The notes: a model not told the origin generated them from the sequence alone. A DNA stretch of 5,181 nt from DATDRS01 sp035291605 (GCA_035291605.1 DATDRS010000509.1:1-5181), one strand, 5' to 3'; counted from the stretch's first letter, positions 1 to 5,181 are shown. Numbers and translations are program-made.

Positions 1-6
1 TCCGAC

Positions 7-579
7 TCACTCGAAAACTTCGCTCACCTGGCATTCAAACCCCGGCAGCACGTCTTCGCCCGTCAGGGGATCAGCGCCGCGCCGGACTTTGATGTCCGTC
101 AGCGAGCGATAGACCGTGATGCTCCGCGGTTTGGGATACACAACCCACACCATCCGCGTCCCGGCGGCGAGATAGTCCTCGACTTTTTGCTGCACTTCGT
201 CCGGGTCGTCGTGGGGCGAAACAACCTCGACGGCCAGGTCGGGCGCGAAAGGCCAGTAGCCGGTCGCGGGCACGCCACCCGGCGGGAGGCGTTCTACCGA
301 AATAAAACCCACGTCAGCCGCGCGCACCGTGTCCGGCTTGCACGCCAGCAAAAAGCCGGTCTCCGCCGCAGTGACTTTGCCCAGCTTATTTTGCTTGACG
401 TGATTGCCCAGCAGGAGCGCGAGGGTCAATGCCACGTCGCCATGGCGAGCGCTTGAGGGAGACATTTCGGCATACACTCCTTTCACCAGTTCGAAACGGC
501 GGTTGACGGTGGAGAGTTGAGCGGCTTCTTCGGCAGTCATCAGTCTTTCGGTTGAGGGCGCCCGGTCGGTGATTGCCAT
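7..579 (-). CDS. Uma2 family endonuclease-like protein (DUF820)
   Basis: A 190-residue protein matching the usual length and motif order of the Uma2 (DUF820) family, which has a PD-(D/E)XK nuclease fold. Seen: an N-terminal helix with 'RFELVKG' (residues 29-34, Glu30), 'ADVGFIS' (88-94), the core 'PDLAVEVVSP' (113-122, with Asp114 and Glu118 as likely metal ligands), then 'KVEDYLAAG' (132-140, Lys132) and 'VWVVYP' (144-149). The family is greatly expanded in cyanobacteria and Chloroflexota. Its natural substrate and role are not settled; a DNase activity is inferred from the fold only. The ATG at 577-579 is chosen because AGGAGG lies 5 nt upstream. The gene stands alone, reading away from the pckA remnant on the same strand, with a candidate -10 box in the 37-bp gap. 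All key residues are present, so it is probably intact. Family assignment is firm; function is not. Confidence 0.9.
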   Translation of the reverse strand: MAITDRAPSTERLMTAEEAAQLSTVNRRFELVKGVYAEMSPSSARHGDVALTLALLLGNHVKQNKLGKVTAAETGFLLACKPDTVRAADVGFISVERLPPGGVPATGYWPFAPDLAVEVVSPHDDPDEVQQKVEDYLAAGTRMVWVVYPKPRSITVYRSLTDIKVRRGADPLTGEDVLPGFECQVSEVFE

Positions 580-584
580 GCTTG

Positions 585-590
585 CCTCCT
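585..590 (-). promoter_or_regulatory. Shine-Dalgarno of the Uma2 gene
   Basis: AGGAGG on the minus strand, 5 nt from the ATG at 577-579. It fixes the start of the Uma2-family gene. Confidence 0.75.
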
Positions 591-615
591 GAAACGTCTT
601 GCTCGTGCACCCCTG

Positions 616-621
616 ATTATA
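616..621 (-). promoter_or_regulatory. Candidate -10 box for the Uma2 gene
   Basis: A perfect TATAAT on the minus strand, about 37 bp upstream of the Uma2 start, which predicts a leader of about 30 nt containing the AGGAGG. No good TTGACA is seen 16-18 bp further upstream. The box overlaps the TAA stop of the pckA remnant (617-619), so the promoter would sit at the very end of the older gene. Inference from consensus only. Confidence 0.4.
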
Positions 622-870
622 AACGCGGCCCGGCCTTCATCACCTCCGGCGGGCACTGGTCGGCAAATTTCTTGAAATTCTCGATAAACCGCGCGGCCAA
701 CTGGCGGTATTTCTGCGTGTACGTCTCGGGGCTGGGCCACGAACCCGCCGGGTTCAACACGCCTGGCGGCACGCCGTCGCACGACTGGGGGACCTCAAAC
801 TCGAACACGGGGTCGGCGGCGTACTCTGAGCCTTGCAGCCTGCCGCCGAGCGCGGCGTTGAGCAAAGCGC
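617..870 (-). pseudogene. pckA: C-terminal remnant of ATP-dependent phosphoenolpyruvate carboxykinase, fused to transposase sequence
   Basis: About 80 codons ending in TAA at 617-619. The translated end reads 'LLNAALGGRL', 'DPVFEFEVP', 'GVPPGVLNPAGSW' and 'LAARFIENFKKF'. This is the characteristic tail of ATP-type PEP carboxykinase, an enzyme of about 520-540 residues that converts oxaloacetate and ATP to phosphoenolpyruvate, CO2 and ADP in gluconeogenesis. The nucleotide-binding and catalytic parts, including the 'NTGWTGG' region that should come just before, are absent and are not elsewhere in the window. Upstream the frame passes without a break into IS701-like transposase sequence, at about 863-880 ('DWLTGAL' to 'LLNAAL'). 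A gene caller may report 617-1012 as one 131-residue protein with a GTG start. That would be a chimera, not an enzyme. The remnant cannot be catalytic. A full copy probably exists elsewhere in the genome if gluconeogenesis is intact. Confidence 0.8.
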
Positions 871-1048
871 CAGTGAGCCAGTCCACCGCATGCTCTTCCC
901 GATGTCGCCGAATGAGATCGCCGTAGGTCTGGAGTTGGGCCGAGCGTTCGAGGGCGTACCGCCGTTCGACATAGGCCCAAGTCACGAGTACGACGACCAG
1001 GTACTTGTCCACCGCTTCGTAGGATCGGACACGAAAGTCGGCTAACCC
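863..1048 (-). pseudogene. Transposase C-terminal segment beyond the in-frame TGA
   Basis: Directly after the TGA at 1049-1051, and in the same frame, the sequence reads 'GLADFRVRSYEA', then 'VDKYLVVVLVTWAYVERRY' and 'TYGDLIRRHREEHAVDWL'. This is the expected continuation of an IS701-like transposase after the 'NFYLKT' helix that carries the catalytic Glu. About 62 codons survive before the sequence changes to the pckA tail. One substitution (for example TTA Leu to TGA) explains the interruption. Expression would need read-through or re-initiation at the GTG at 1010-1012, which has no visible Shine-Dalgarno. The last few transposase residues and the IS end are lost. Confidence 0.75.
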
Positions 1049-2071
1049 TCATTGAGTCTTCAGGTAGAAGTTGACCACTTCGCAGGACCACCGTGCCTGA
1101 TAACCCTGCAGGGCCTGGTGGGCCGAGCGCGTGAGTGCCGTACTCATGAAGTACGCCGGGAATTTCTCCCCGGGGTGCCGTCTCGAAAAGAAGACACGGA
1201 CGTCGAAGGGCACATGTTCCAGACGACCGATAGTCTCGCGCACATAGTATGTCGTCGGGTGCCCGTCCCTAGCGGTCACGGGAACTGGGGTGTACCGCTT
1301 GTGCCGGAGCAGGTGGTCGAGTTGGTCGAGGCGTTGCCCATTGAGTTTGCGGTTGTGTTTCAAGCCGCAGGTGACGTGCCAACCCTGGCGATGGACATAT
1401 TTGAGCAAACCTTCCGAAGCGTACCAACTGTCGAATTGTACGTAGATCGTCCACCCTTTCGGGAGCAGGGCGCAGAGCGCTTCCAACATCTGGCGCGCTA
1501 AGGTGTTCTTGCTGCGAAAGGGCAGGCGTTGCGTGGGTTGACGCTGGCGATTGAGCCGGCGCACGGTTTTCTCCCGCAGATACAGTCGCAGATCGACGGT
1601 GGCCGTGAGCGTGCCGACGCGTAGCGTACACGCCAGATAGCAAAAGGCGTTCTTGAATACCGGTCGCTTGGGAGTGCTTTCGGCGTGGTCGTGAAACCAG
1701 GCGACCGGTTCCAGATGCCGGGTGTCCTTGTCTTTCTCGCCCAAGGAATCGTCGAGATTGAGGTAGAGGACTTTGGGCCACCCCAAGCCTTCGGCTTGCG
1801 CGATCACCCACGCCAACGGGTTGACCCGCAAGGCAGCCCGCACCCCCGCGGCGCGCCAAGGGCTGATTCGCAAAAAATCCGCTCGGTTGGAAGCGTCGGG
1901 TGCTTCGATAAATTGCCGCTGCAACGCCACTAAGGTCTTTTCGTCTTCGCAGGTCAGCAGCGCGTCGGCCATATTCAGAATGTGCTGCCGCTGCGGTTTG
2001 GAAAAGTTGATATGCAAGTCGTCGAGAAAGCATGCTAATTGCGGAGAGTTGTGTAAAATATGAGTGAGCAT
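1049..2071 (-). CDS. IS701-like DDE transposase, cut short by a TGA (probably inactive)
   Basis: 340 residues from the ATG at 2069-2071, which has AGGAGG 7 nt upstream. DDE transposase features appear in order: 'YLNLDDSLGEKDKDTRHLE' with the first catalytic Asp (107 or 108), 'WFHDH' (125-129), 'YVQFDSWYAS' with the second Asp (214), the basic stretch 'CGLKHNRKLNG' (235-245), and 'RWSCEVVNFYLKT' with the catalytic Glu (331). The second residue after this Glu is Val where I would expect Asp in close relatives, recalled rather than aligned. The stop falls nine residues after the Glu; about 60 more residues of the family C-terminus follow in the same frame. The full length would have been about 400 residues, normal for IS701. 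With the C-terminus cut and one IS end missing, the element should be immobile unless helped in trans. IS4 or another DDE_5-type group is a less likely alternative name. Confidence 0.8.
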   Translation of the reverse strand: MLTHILHNSPQLACFLDDLHINFSKPQRQHILNMADALLTCEDEKTLVALQRQFIEAPDASNRADFLRISPWRAAGVRAALRVNPLAWVIAQAEGLGWPKVLYLNLDDSLGEKDKDTRHLEPVAWFHDHAESTPKRPVFKNAFCYLACTLRVGTLTATVDLRLYLREKTVRRLNRQRQPTQRLPFRSKNTLARQMLEALCALLPKGWTIYVQFDSWYASEGLLKYVHRQGWHVTCGLKHNRKLNGQRLDQLDHLLRHKRYTPVPVTARDGHPTTYYVRETIGRLEHVPFDVRVFFSRRHPGEKFPAYFMSTALTRSAHQALQGYQARWSCEVVNFYLKTQ

Positions 2072-2078
2072 GGGAGGT

Positions 2079-2084
2079 CCTCCT
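2079..2084 (-). promoter_or_regulatory. Shine-Dalgarno of the transposase, within palindromes
   Basis: AGGAGG on the minus strand, 7 nt before the transposase ATG. It is part of two small palindromes: GGAGGTCCTCC (2073-2083) and CCTGTTGGAACAGG (2082-2095). Either could partly hide the ribosome binding site in mRNA. Confidence 0.65.
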
Positions 2085-2112
2085 GTTGGAACAGGTAGTT
2101 GGCGCTTTAGCC

Positions 2113-2140
2113 ATTCTACTCAGGAGACTTCCCATGTTCA
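2113..2140 (-). promoter_or_regulatory. Candidate transposase promoter
   Basis: On the minus strand a TAGAAT (-10, at 2113-2118, 5 of 6 to consensus) follows TGAACA (-35-like, at 2135-2140, 4 of 6) with a 16-bp spacer. Transcription would start near 2106, inside the loop of the inverted repeat. The element's own mRNA would then lack the outer arm and leave the transposase start free. A weak promoter is normal for a transposase. Consensus match only. Confidence 0.35.
2122..2127 (+). promoter_or_regulatory. Shine-Dalgarno-like site before the NACHT gene
   Basis: AGGAGA, 6 nt before the ATG at 2134. It lies in the outer arm of the inverted repeat and mirrors the transposase ribosome binding site, so it probably comes from the IS and not from the original NACHT gene. 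Confidence 0.45.
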
Positions 2141-3324
2141 GCCTTCTCATTTTTCGCCAGAGTCCAGTACTTAAAGGTCTCGTCGTGAGCGCACCATCGG
2201 GCCAGATCGGACCGCCTCGTACGCCGGGCGCCGAAGAACTGGCCCGGTTGGACGCACACTACCGCCAGATGCTGATCGACTCCTTCAAGAATCTGGACTT
2301 CAAAGGGCTGACCACCAGCGCGCGCCCGATGCTGCTGCCGCTTGAGAGAGTGTACGTGCAACTGCGGGCAGTGGCCGAAGTGCCCGAGGCCGCCGACGAG
2401 TTCACGCCCGAGGAGCGGCGCGTGCTCCGGCATCTGGAAGAGCGCGAACGAGAAGGGCGCGACGACAAGCAACGCGACGCCGAAGCGCGCGAACTGTATT
2501 TGAGGCTCGACGCCGCGCAGCGCGAACGCTGGTCGCGCGAACGGCTGGAACGCTTCTCCATCGCCGAGTCGCTCAAAAACGCCGAACGGCGCGGGTTGGT
2601 GATCCTCGGCGACCCGGGCAGCGGCAAGACCACCCTGCTGCATTTCGCGGCGCTCGTGTTTGCGCAGGGACCGGAGACCGTGGCCAAACACTTGGGCGTC
2701 ACCGGCGGCGAGGCCGACCGCCTGCCCATCTTCGCGCCGCTGGCGTTCTACGACGACATGCTCACGCGCGTGAACCCCGATCTGACCATCGGCGAATTCC
2801 TTGGGCTGTATTACGAAAAGCGTTGTGAGATGACCGGCCTCGCCCCGCTGTTTCAGCGCGCAATTGACTCTGGACGGGCGTTGGTGCTGCTGGACGGCCT
2901 GGACGAAGTGATCGAAGAGGACAGCCGTAAGTTTGTGGCCGGGCAGGCGAGCGCGTTCATTCGCCGGGTGATTGCCCGAGGCAACCGCGTGCTGCTTACC
3001 AGCCGCATTTACGGCTACCGGGCCGCGCCGCTGTCGGTGGACCTCCCGCACGTGACCGTGCTCGACTTCCGCCGTGAGGAGATTGAACTCTTTGCCCGCC
3101 AGTGGAACGAAGTGATGGCCGAATGGGAATACGGCGACCGACCGCCAGAGCAAAGGCAGAGGCTGGCGCAAGAGAGCGAGCGTAATTTGCTGGAAGAGAT
3201 CCGCAGCAACCCGGGCGTGGCGGCAAAACTGGACGCGTTGCTGGCGAAAGAGAGAGACCCGCAAGTGCTGGACAGCCTGTTCAACGCCCTGCAATCGCTG
3301 GCCTCTGCGCCGGCCGAACGGTAG
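2134..3324 (+). CDS. NACHT-domain NTPase (STAND family), probably truncated
   Basis: 396 residues from the ATG at 2134. Seen: an N-terminal module 'YRQMLIDSF..LDFKGL' and 'LPLERVYVQLR' (43-78), which precedes the NTPase in many bacterial NACHT proteins; a charged, likely coiled segment (90-150); Walker A 'GDPGSGKTT' (159-167); Walker B 'ALVLLDGLDEV' (249-259); and 'VLLTSRIYGYR' (286-296, sensor-like Arg). Bacterial NACHT proteins are signal-sensing ATPases, several of which act in phage defence, with a C-terminal sensor of repeats. Here the usual 'NPLLL' winged-helix region after 'SNPGV' (358-362) is missing, and only about 34 residues follow, resembling one HEAT-like helix pair. This suggests an in-frame internal deletion near 3217. 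Start uncertain: GTG at 2185 has a weak AAAGG upstream, and a TTG at 2086 is open in frame. No recognisable effector domain is present. The ATPase core is intact, but function is doubtful. Confidence 0.8.
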   Translation: MFSLLIFRQSPVLKGLVVSAPSGQIGPPRTPGAEELARLDAHYRQMLIDSFKNLDFKGLTTSARPMLLPLERVYVQLRAVAEVPEAADEFTPEERRVLRHLEEREREGRDDKQRDAEARELYLRLDAAQRERWSRERLERFSIAESLKNAERRGLVILGDPGSGKTTLLHFAALVFAQGPETVAKHLGVTGGEADRLPIFAPLAFYDDMLTRVNPDLTIGEFLGLYYEKRCEMTGLAPLFQRAIDSGRALVLLDGLDEVIEEDSRKFVAGQASAFIRRVIARGNRVLLTSRIYGYRAAPLSVDLPHVTVLDFRREEIELFARQWNEVMAEWEYGDRPPEQRQRLAQESERNLLEEIRSNPGVAAKLDALLAKERDPQVLDSLFNALQSLASAPAER

Positions 3325-3407
3325 AAGGCGGCGGCATCCGGCGCGGACCGGGCGGACGACCGCGTGGAAAGCGCCGGGGCGGCGTGTGACGACCCCCAAT
3401 CACAGCG

Positions 3408-4769
3408 ATGGCCCAATCCTCCTCCTCACCCGCATCACCCCAATGGGGATCGCTCGCCAAATTCCTGGTGGCGTTGGTCTTTGCGGCGCTCTTGGGCTGG
3501 TTGCTCGACCGCTTTCGACAATTGATCCCGCCGCTGGGCCTGGCCTTCATCCTGGCCTATCTGCTGAACCCGATTGTGGAGTGGTTGACGACCCGCACCC
3601 GGCTGAAGTGGGGGGTGGCCGTCACGCTGGTGTATCTGGTGTTGGTGTTGTTGCTGGTCGCCGTGCTGACCGTGGCCGGCATTGCCATCGGGCAGCAAAT
3701 CAAAGGCCTCTACGATGCAGTCGTCGAAATCCTCCCCGACCTGCCCGTGCGCGTGCAAAACCTGCTCAGCCAGCCCGTTCATCTTGGGCCGTTCACGCTG
3801 GATTTCTCGCGCCCCATTGCCATCGGGCCTTTCAGCCTGGATTTTTCGACGTTTGACCTCCAGCCGCTTTACGATCAACTCCTGTCGGTCATCCAGCCCG
3901 CGCTCCAGCAGACCGGCACGCTGGTCGGCTCGCTGGCTTCTGGCACAGCCACCGCGCTGGGCTGGTTTCTGTTCATTCTGATTGTTTCCTATTACCTGCT
4001 GCACGATTTGAAGAGCCTCCTGCCTTCCATGGAGCAGGTCGTTCCGGAGGGCTACGCCTCCGACGTGCGGCGGCTGGCCATGGAACTCGGCCCCCTCTGG
4101 AACGCATTCCTGCGCGGGCAAGTGACGCTCGCGTTGGTGATGGGTTCGGTGGTGGGCATCACCCTGGCCGTGTTGGGCGTGCGCTATGCGCTGGTGCTGG
4201 GTTTGCTGGCCGGGTTGCTGGAGTTTATCCCCATCGTCGGCCCGTTCATCGCCGGGACGGTAGCGGTGTTGGTGGCCCTCTTCCAGCCCATGAACTGGAT
4301 GGGACTATCGCCCATTTACTTTGCGCTGTTGATCCTTGGGGTGCAGATCCTTCTGCAACAACTGGAAAACAACTTTCTGGTCCCGCGCATCATCGGCGGC
4401 AGCCTGAACTTGCATCCCATCATCATCCTCGTCGGCGCGATCGTCGGGGCGAGCCTGGCGGGCATCACCGGCCTGCTGCTCTCCGCGCCCGTCATCGCCA
4501 GCCTGCGGCTCTTCGGAGGCTACGTCTATCGCAAAATGCTCGACCGCGATCCCTGGCCCAACCCGCCGCCCTCCCCCACGTCGCCGCCGAAATTCGAATG
4601 GCCGCGCTGGCTCAGAGCGATCCGTCCAAAGCGCAGAGACCAGCGTCCGCAGCCCGACCCCTCCGGAGGGCTTCGCAGCGTCGAGGATCGGACCTCAGAG
4701 GGGCGCTTCGCAGAGTCCGAAGCCCAAAGTCAGAAACCCGAGGAGCAGAGTTCGTCAGGCACTGGATAG
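3408..4769 (+). CDS. AI-2E family transporter (PerM/YdiK-like, UPF0118)
   Basis: A 453-residue inner-membrane protein. Hydrophobic segments are visible at about 17-33, 40-58, 68-92, 183-199, 238-258, 259-293, 303-318 and 337-365. Family signatures are 'LAFILAYLLNPIVEWL' (45-60), 'FIPIVGPFIAGT' (273-284), 'QQLENNFLVPRIIG' (317-330) and 'LHPIIILVGAIVGASLAGI' (335-353). The family was named after the E. coli exporter of autoinducer-2, but members include Na+/H+ antiporters and many with unknown substrate, so no substrate is assigned. The soluble region between segments 3 and 4 contains a duplicated motif. After about residue 378 there is a Pro/Ser/Glu-rich, probably disordered tail of about 75 residues that family cores usually lack. 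The gene begins 83 bp after the NACHT stop. No good Shine-Dalgarno precedes the ATG, so the start is the weakest part of this call. Confidence 0.92.
   Translation: MAQSSSSPASPQWGSLAKFLVALVFAALLGWLLDRFRQLIPPLGLAFILAYLLNPIVEWLTTRTRLKWGVAVTLVYLVLVLLLVAVLTVAGIAIGQQIKGLYDAVVEILPDLPVRVQNLLSQPVHLGPFTLDFSRPIAIGPFSLDFSTFDLQPLYDQLLSVIQPALQQTGTLVGSLASGTATALGWFLFILIVSYYLLHDLKSLLPSMEQVVPEGYASDVRRLAMELGPLWNAFLRGQVTLALVMGSVVGITLAVLGVRYALVLGLLAGLLEFIPIVGPFIAGTVAVLVALFQPMNWMGLSPIYFALLILGVQILLQQLENNFLVPRIIGGSLNLHPIIILVGAIVGASLAGITGLLLSAPVIASLRLFGGYVYRKMLDRDPWPNPPPSPTSPPKFEWPRWLRAIRPKRRDQRPQPDPSGGLRSVEDRTSEGRFAESEAQSQKPEEQSSSGTG
3783..3848 (+). repeat. Duplicated 9-residue motif in the AI-2E protein
   Basis: 'LGPFTLDFS' (3783-3809) and 'IGPFSLDFS' (3822-3848) differ at two of nine residues and start 39 bp apart, a multiple of three. 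The DNA has diverged mainly at silent positions, suggesting an old in-frame duplication kept by selection. It lies in the variable soluble loop. Confidence 0.6.
4655..4720. repeat. Degenerate palindromic direct repeat in the AI-2E tail
   Basis: GCTTCGCAG occurs at 4670-4678 and again at 4705-4713, 35 bp apart. Each copy follows a palindrome: CCTCCGGAGG (4660-4669) and the near-palindrome CCTCAGAGG (4693-4701). CGGAC (4689-4693) can pair with GTCCG (4715-4719). It looks like two copies of a small palindromic element that entered the 3' end of the gene and were translated as part of the disordered tail. Confidence 0.45.
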
Positions 4770-4804
4770 GCCTTCCTCCTGGCCAATGGGGAGCGCCAGA
4801 AGTT

Positions 4805-4813
4805 TGGTATCAT
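4805..4813 (+). promoter_or_regulatory. Candidate extended -10 promoter for the dihydrouridine synthase gene
   Basis: TGGTATCAT has the TGN extension plus TATCAT (5 of 6 to TATAAT). No clear -35 is present. Transcription would start near 4820, downstream of the ATG at 4812 and a few bases before the in-frame ATG at 4827. That favours 4827 with a very short leader. Tentative. Confidence 0.35.
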
Positions 4814-5181
4814 GCACCTGACAACTATGAGTGCCAGCCCTGCCTTCCATGTTCGCGATATCCCCGTCCACGGCGATGTGATCCTCTCGCCAATGGATGG
4901 CTACTCCGACCTCCCCTTCCGGCTCATCTGCCGCGAGTTGGGGTCGGCCATGTCCTATACTGAGTTTGTCAATGTGGACGAACTGCAGAGCCGCAAACCG
5001 GCGGTGAAGGCCTGGCAGAAACTGAAGTACGCCCTCACCGAGCGCCCGATGACGTTCCAGATTTACGGACACGACGAAGACCGGCTGATCGAGACGGCCC
5101 ACCGGCTGCAAGACCTGGGGCCGGACATCATTGACATCAACATGGGCTGCTACGTCAAAGGCATCGCCGAGCGCGGCGCGG
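4812..5181 (+). CDS. tRNA-dihydrouridine synthase (Dus family), 5' part only
   Basis: The first 123 residues of an FMN-dependent enzyme that reduces uridines in the tRNA D-loop with NAD(P)H. Motifs: 'SPMDGYSDLPFR' (26-37, the FMN-binding N-terminus of the TIM barrel), 'TEFV' (50-53), 'FQIYGHD' (82-88) and 'DINMGC' (108-113), whose Cys113 matches the catalytic cysteine of the 'NxGCP' motif. The residue after the Cys is Tyr where most Dus proteins have Pro. Dus proteins are usually 320-350 residues, so about two thirds lie beyond the window. The subgroup looks DusB-like, but A, B and C cannot be separated from this part. Start: ATG 4812 gives five extra residues over ATG 4827; neither has a good Shine-Dalgarno, and a candidate promoter favours 4827. 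The gene follows the AI-2E stop by 42 bp on the same strand. Confidence 0.92.
   Translation, partial: MHLTTMSASPAFHVRDIPVHGDVILSPMDGYSDLPFRLICRELGSAMSYTEFVNVDELQSRKPAVKAWQKLKYALTERPMTFQIYGHDEDRLIETAHRLQDLGPDIIDINMGCYVKGIAERGA

Larger units (their letters stand above)
863..2140 (-). mobile_element. Remnant of an IS701-like insertion sequence
   Basis: The element covers the broken transposase, its 5' leader and an inverted repeat. The 3' side ends abruptly where transposase sequence fuses to pckA (about 863-870), so one terminal repeat is missing. The 5' end lies beyond the outer arm of the leader inverted repeat (2121-2140), perhaps at 2140-2185. Without the partner end, neither the terminal inverted repeats nor the target duplication can be defined, and the right boundary given here is a minimum. 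Confidence 0.65.
2065..2140. repeat. Imperfect 20-bp inverted repeat holding both divergent start sites
   Basis: The arm at 2065-2085 and the reverse complement of the arm at 2121-2140 agree at 18 positions, with two mismatches and one extra base. They are separated by a 35-nt loop (2086-2120). Each arm contains a Shine-Dalgarno-like AGGAG and an ATG: the transposase start on the minus strand (2069-2071) and the proposed NACHT start on the plus strand (2134-2136). RNA crossing the whole region on the minus strand could fold and bury the transposase start. IS10 and IS50 use such structures to block expression from outside transcripts; the same role here is inferred. Confidence 0.7.

Noticed and set aside
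1049..1051. Programmed recoding of TGA (selenocysteine or read-through)
   Set aside because: The expected residue is Leu, not Cys or Sec, no obvious stem-loop follows, and the downstream frame ends in a pckA fusion, so a plain nonsense mutation is simpler.
2107..2110. TTAG as the IS701-type YTAR target duplication
   Set aside because: It lies inside the inverted repeat loop, not at an IS end, and no partner copy can be placed because the other end is lost.
1269..2150. A second minus-strand frame overlapping the transposase start
   Set aside because: Arg/Ala-rich shadow frame. The DDE motifs are all in the other frame, which also has the Shine-Dalgarno.
2134..3324. A complete NACHT-based phage defence system
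   Set aside because: No effector domain, a missing sensor region and no partner gene. The neighbours are an IS remnant and an AI-2E protein, so a working defence system cannot be claimed.
2116..3399. A minus-strand open frame of over 400 codons opposite the NACHT gene
   Set aside because: It is the antisense shadow of a GC-rich gene: rich in Arg, Gln, His and Val, with no recognisable motif, while the plus strand shows clear Walker motifs.
3435..4121. A minus-strand open frame opposite the AI-2E gene
   Set aside because: The translation is Gln/Arg-rich with no domain, and the plus strand encodes clear family signatures.
4769..4784. GGCC-TTCCTCCT-GGCC as a terminator after the AI-2E gene
   Set aside because: Only a 4-bp stem with an 8-nt loop and no following T run.

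Overview
The window is GC-rich bacterial DNA. It holds two housekeeping-type genes at the right, a degraded accessory region in the middle and left, and no RNA gene or CRISPR array. Uma2-family proteins, an IS701-like element and a STAND/NACHT ATPase occurring together is common in large, gene-rich genomes such as Chloroflexota (Anaerolineae-like), Cyanobacteria and relatives. Chloroflexota is my best guess, held loosely.

Layout, left to right. (1) 7-579, minus: a complete Uma2-family (PD-(D/E)XK fold) protein with a strong Shine-Dalgarno and a TATAAT box. (2) 617-about 870, minus: the last ~80 codons of an ATP-dependent phosphoenolpyruvate carboxykinase (pckA), with no remaining 5' part in the window. 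(3) about 863-2140, minus: a decayed IS701-like insertion sequence. Its transposase has a full DDE core but is cut by an in-frame TGA at 1049-1051. Beyond the TGA the frame continues with recognisable transposase C-terminal sequence and then runs, still in frame, into the pckA tail. The IS end on that side is missing, so a deletion joined the element to pckA. (4) 2134-3324, plus: a NACHT-family NTPase with intact Walker A and B motifs. It starts inside or next to the IS end and looks internally shortened after the ATPase core. (5) 3408-4769, plus: an AI-2E/PerM-type membrane protein. (6) 4812-end, plus: the N-terminal third of a tRNA-dihydrouridine synthase, cut by the window edge.

The most interesting point is the 62-bp gap between the divergent transposase and NACHT starts. 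It is an almost perfect 20-bp inverted repeat around a 35-nt loop, and each arm contains a Shine-Dalgarno plus an ATG. A candidate transposase promoter lies so that its own transcript would lack the outer arm, while read-through RNA from outside would fold and bury the transposase start. That is the logic known from IS10 and IS50. It also means the NACHT gene may be using a start site supplied by the IS.

The genes do not form one pathway. The right half (AI-2E protein, Dus) reads as ordinary chromosome. The left half is a site of repeated rearrangement: IS insertion, a deletion into pckA, and a probable internal deletion in the NACHT gene. I see no convincing complete new multi-gene system.
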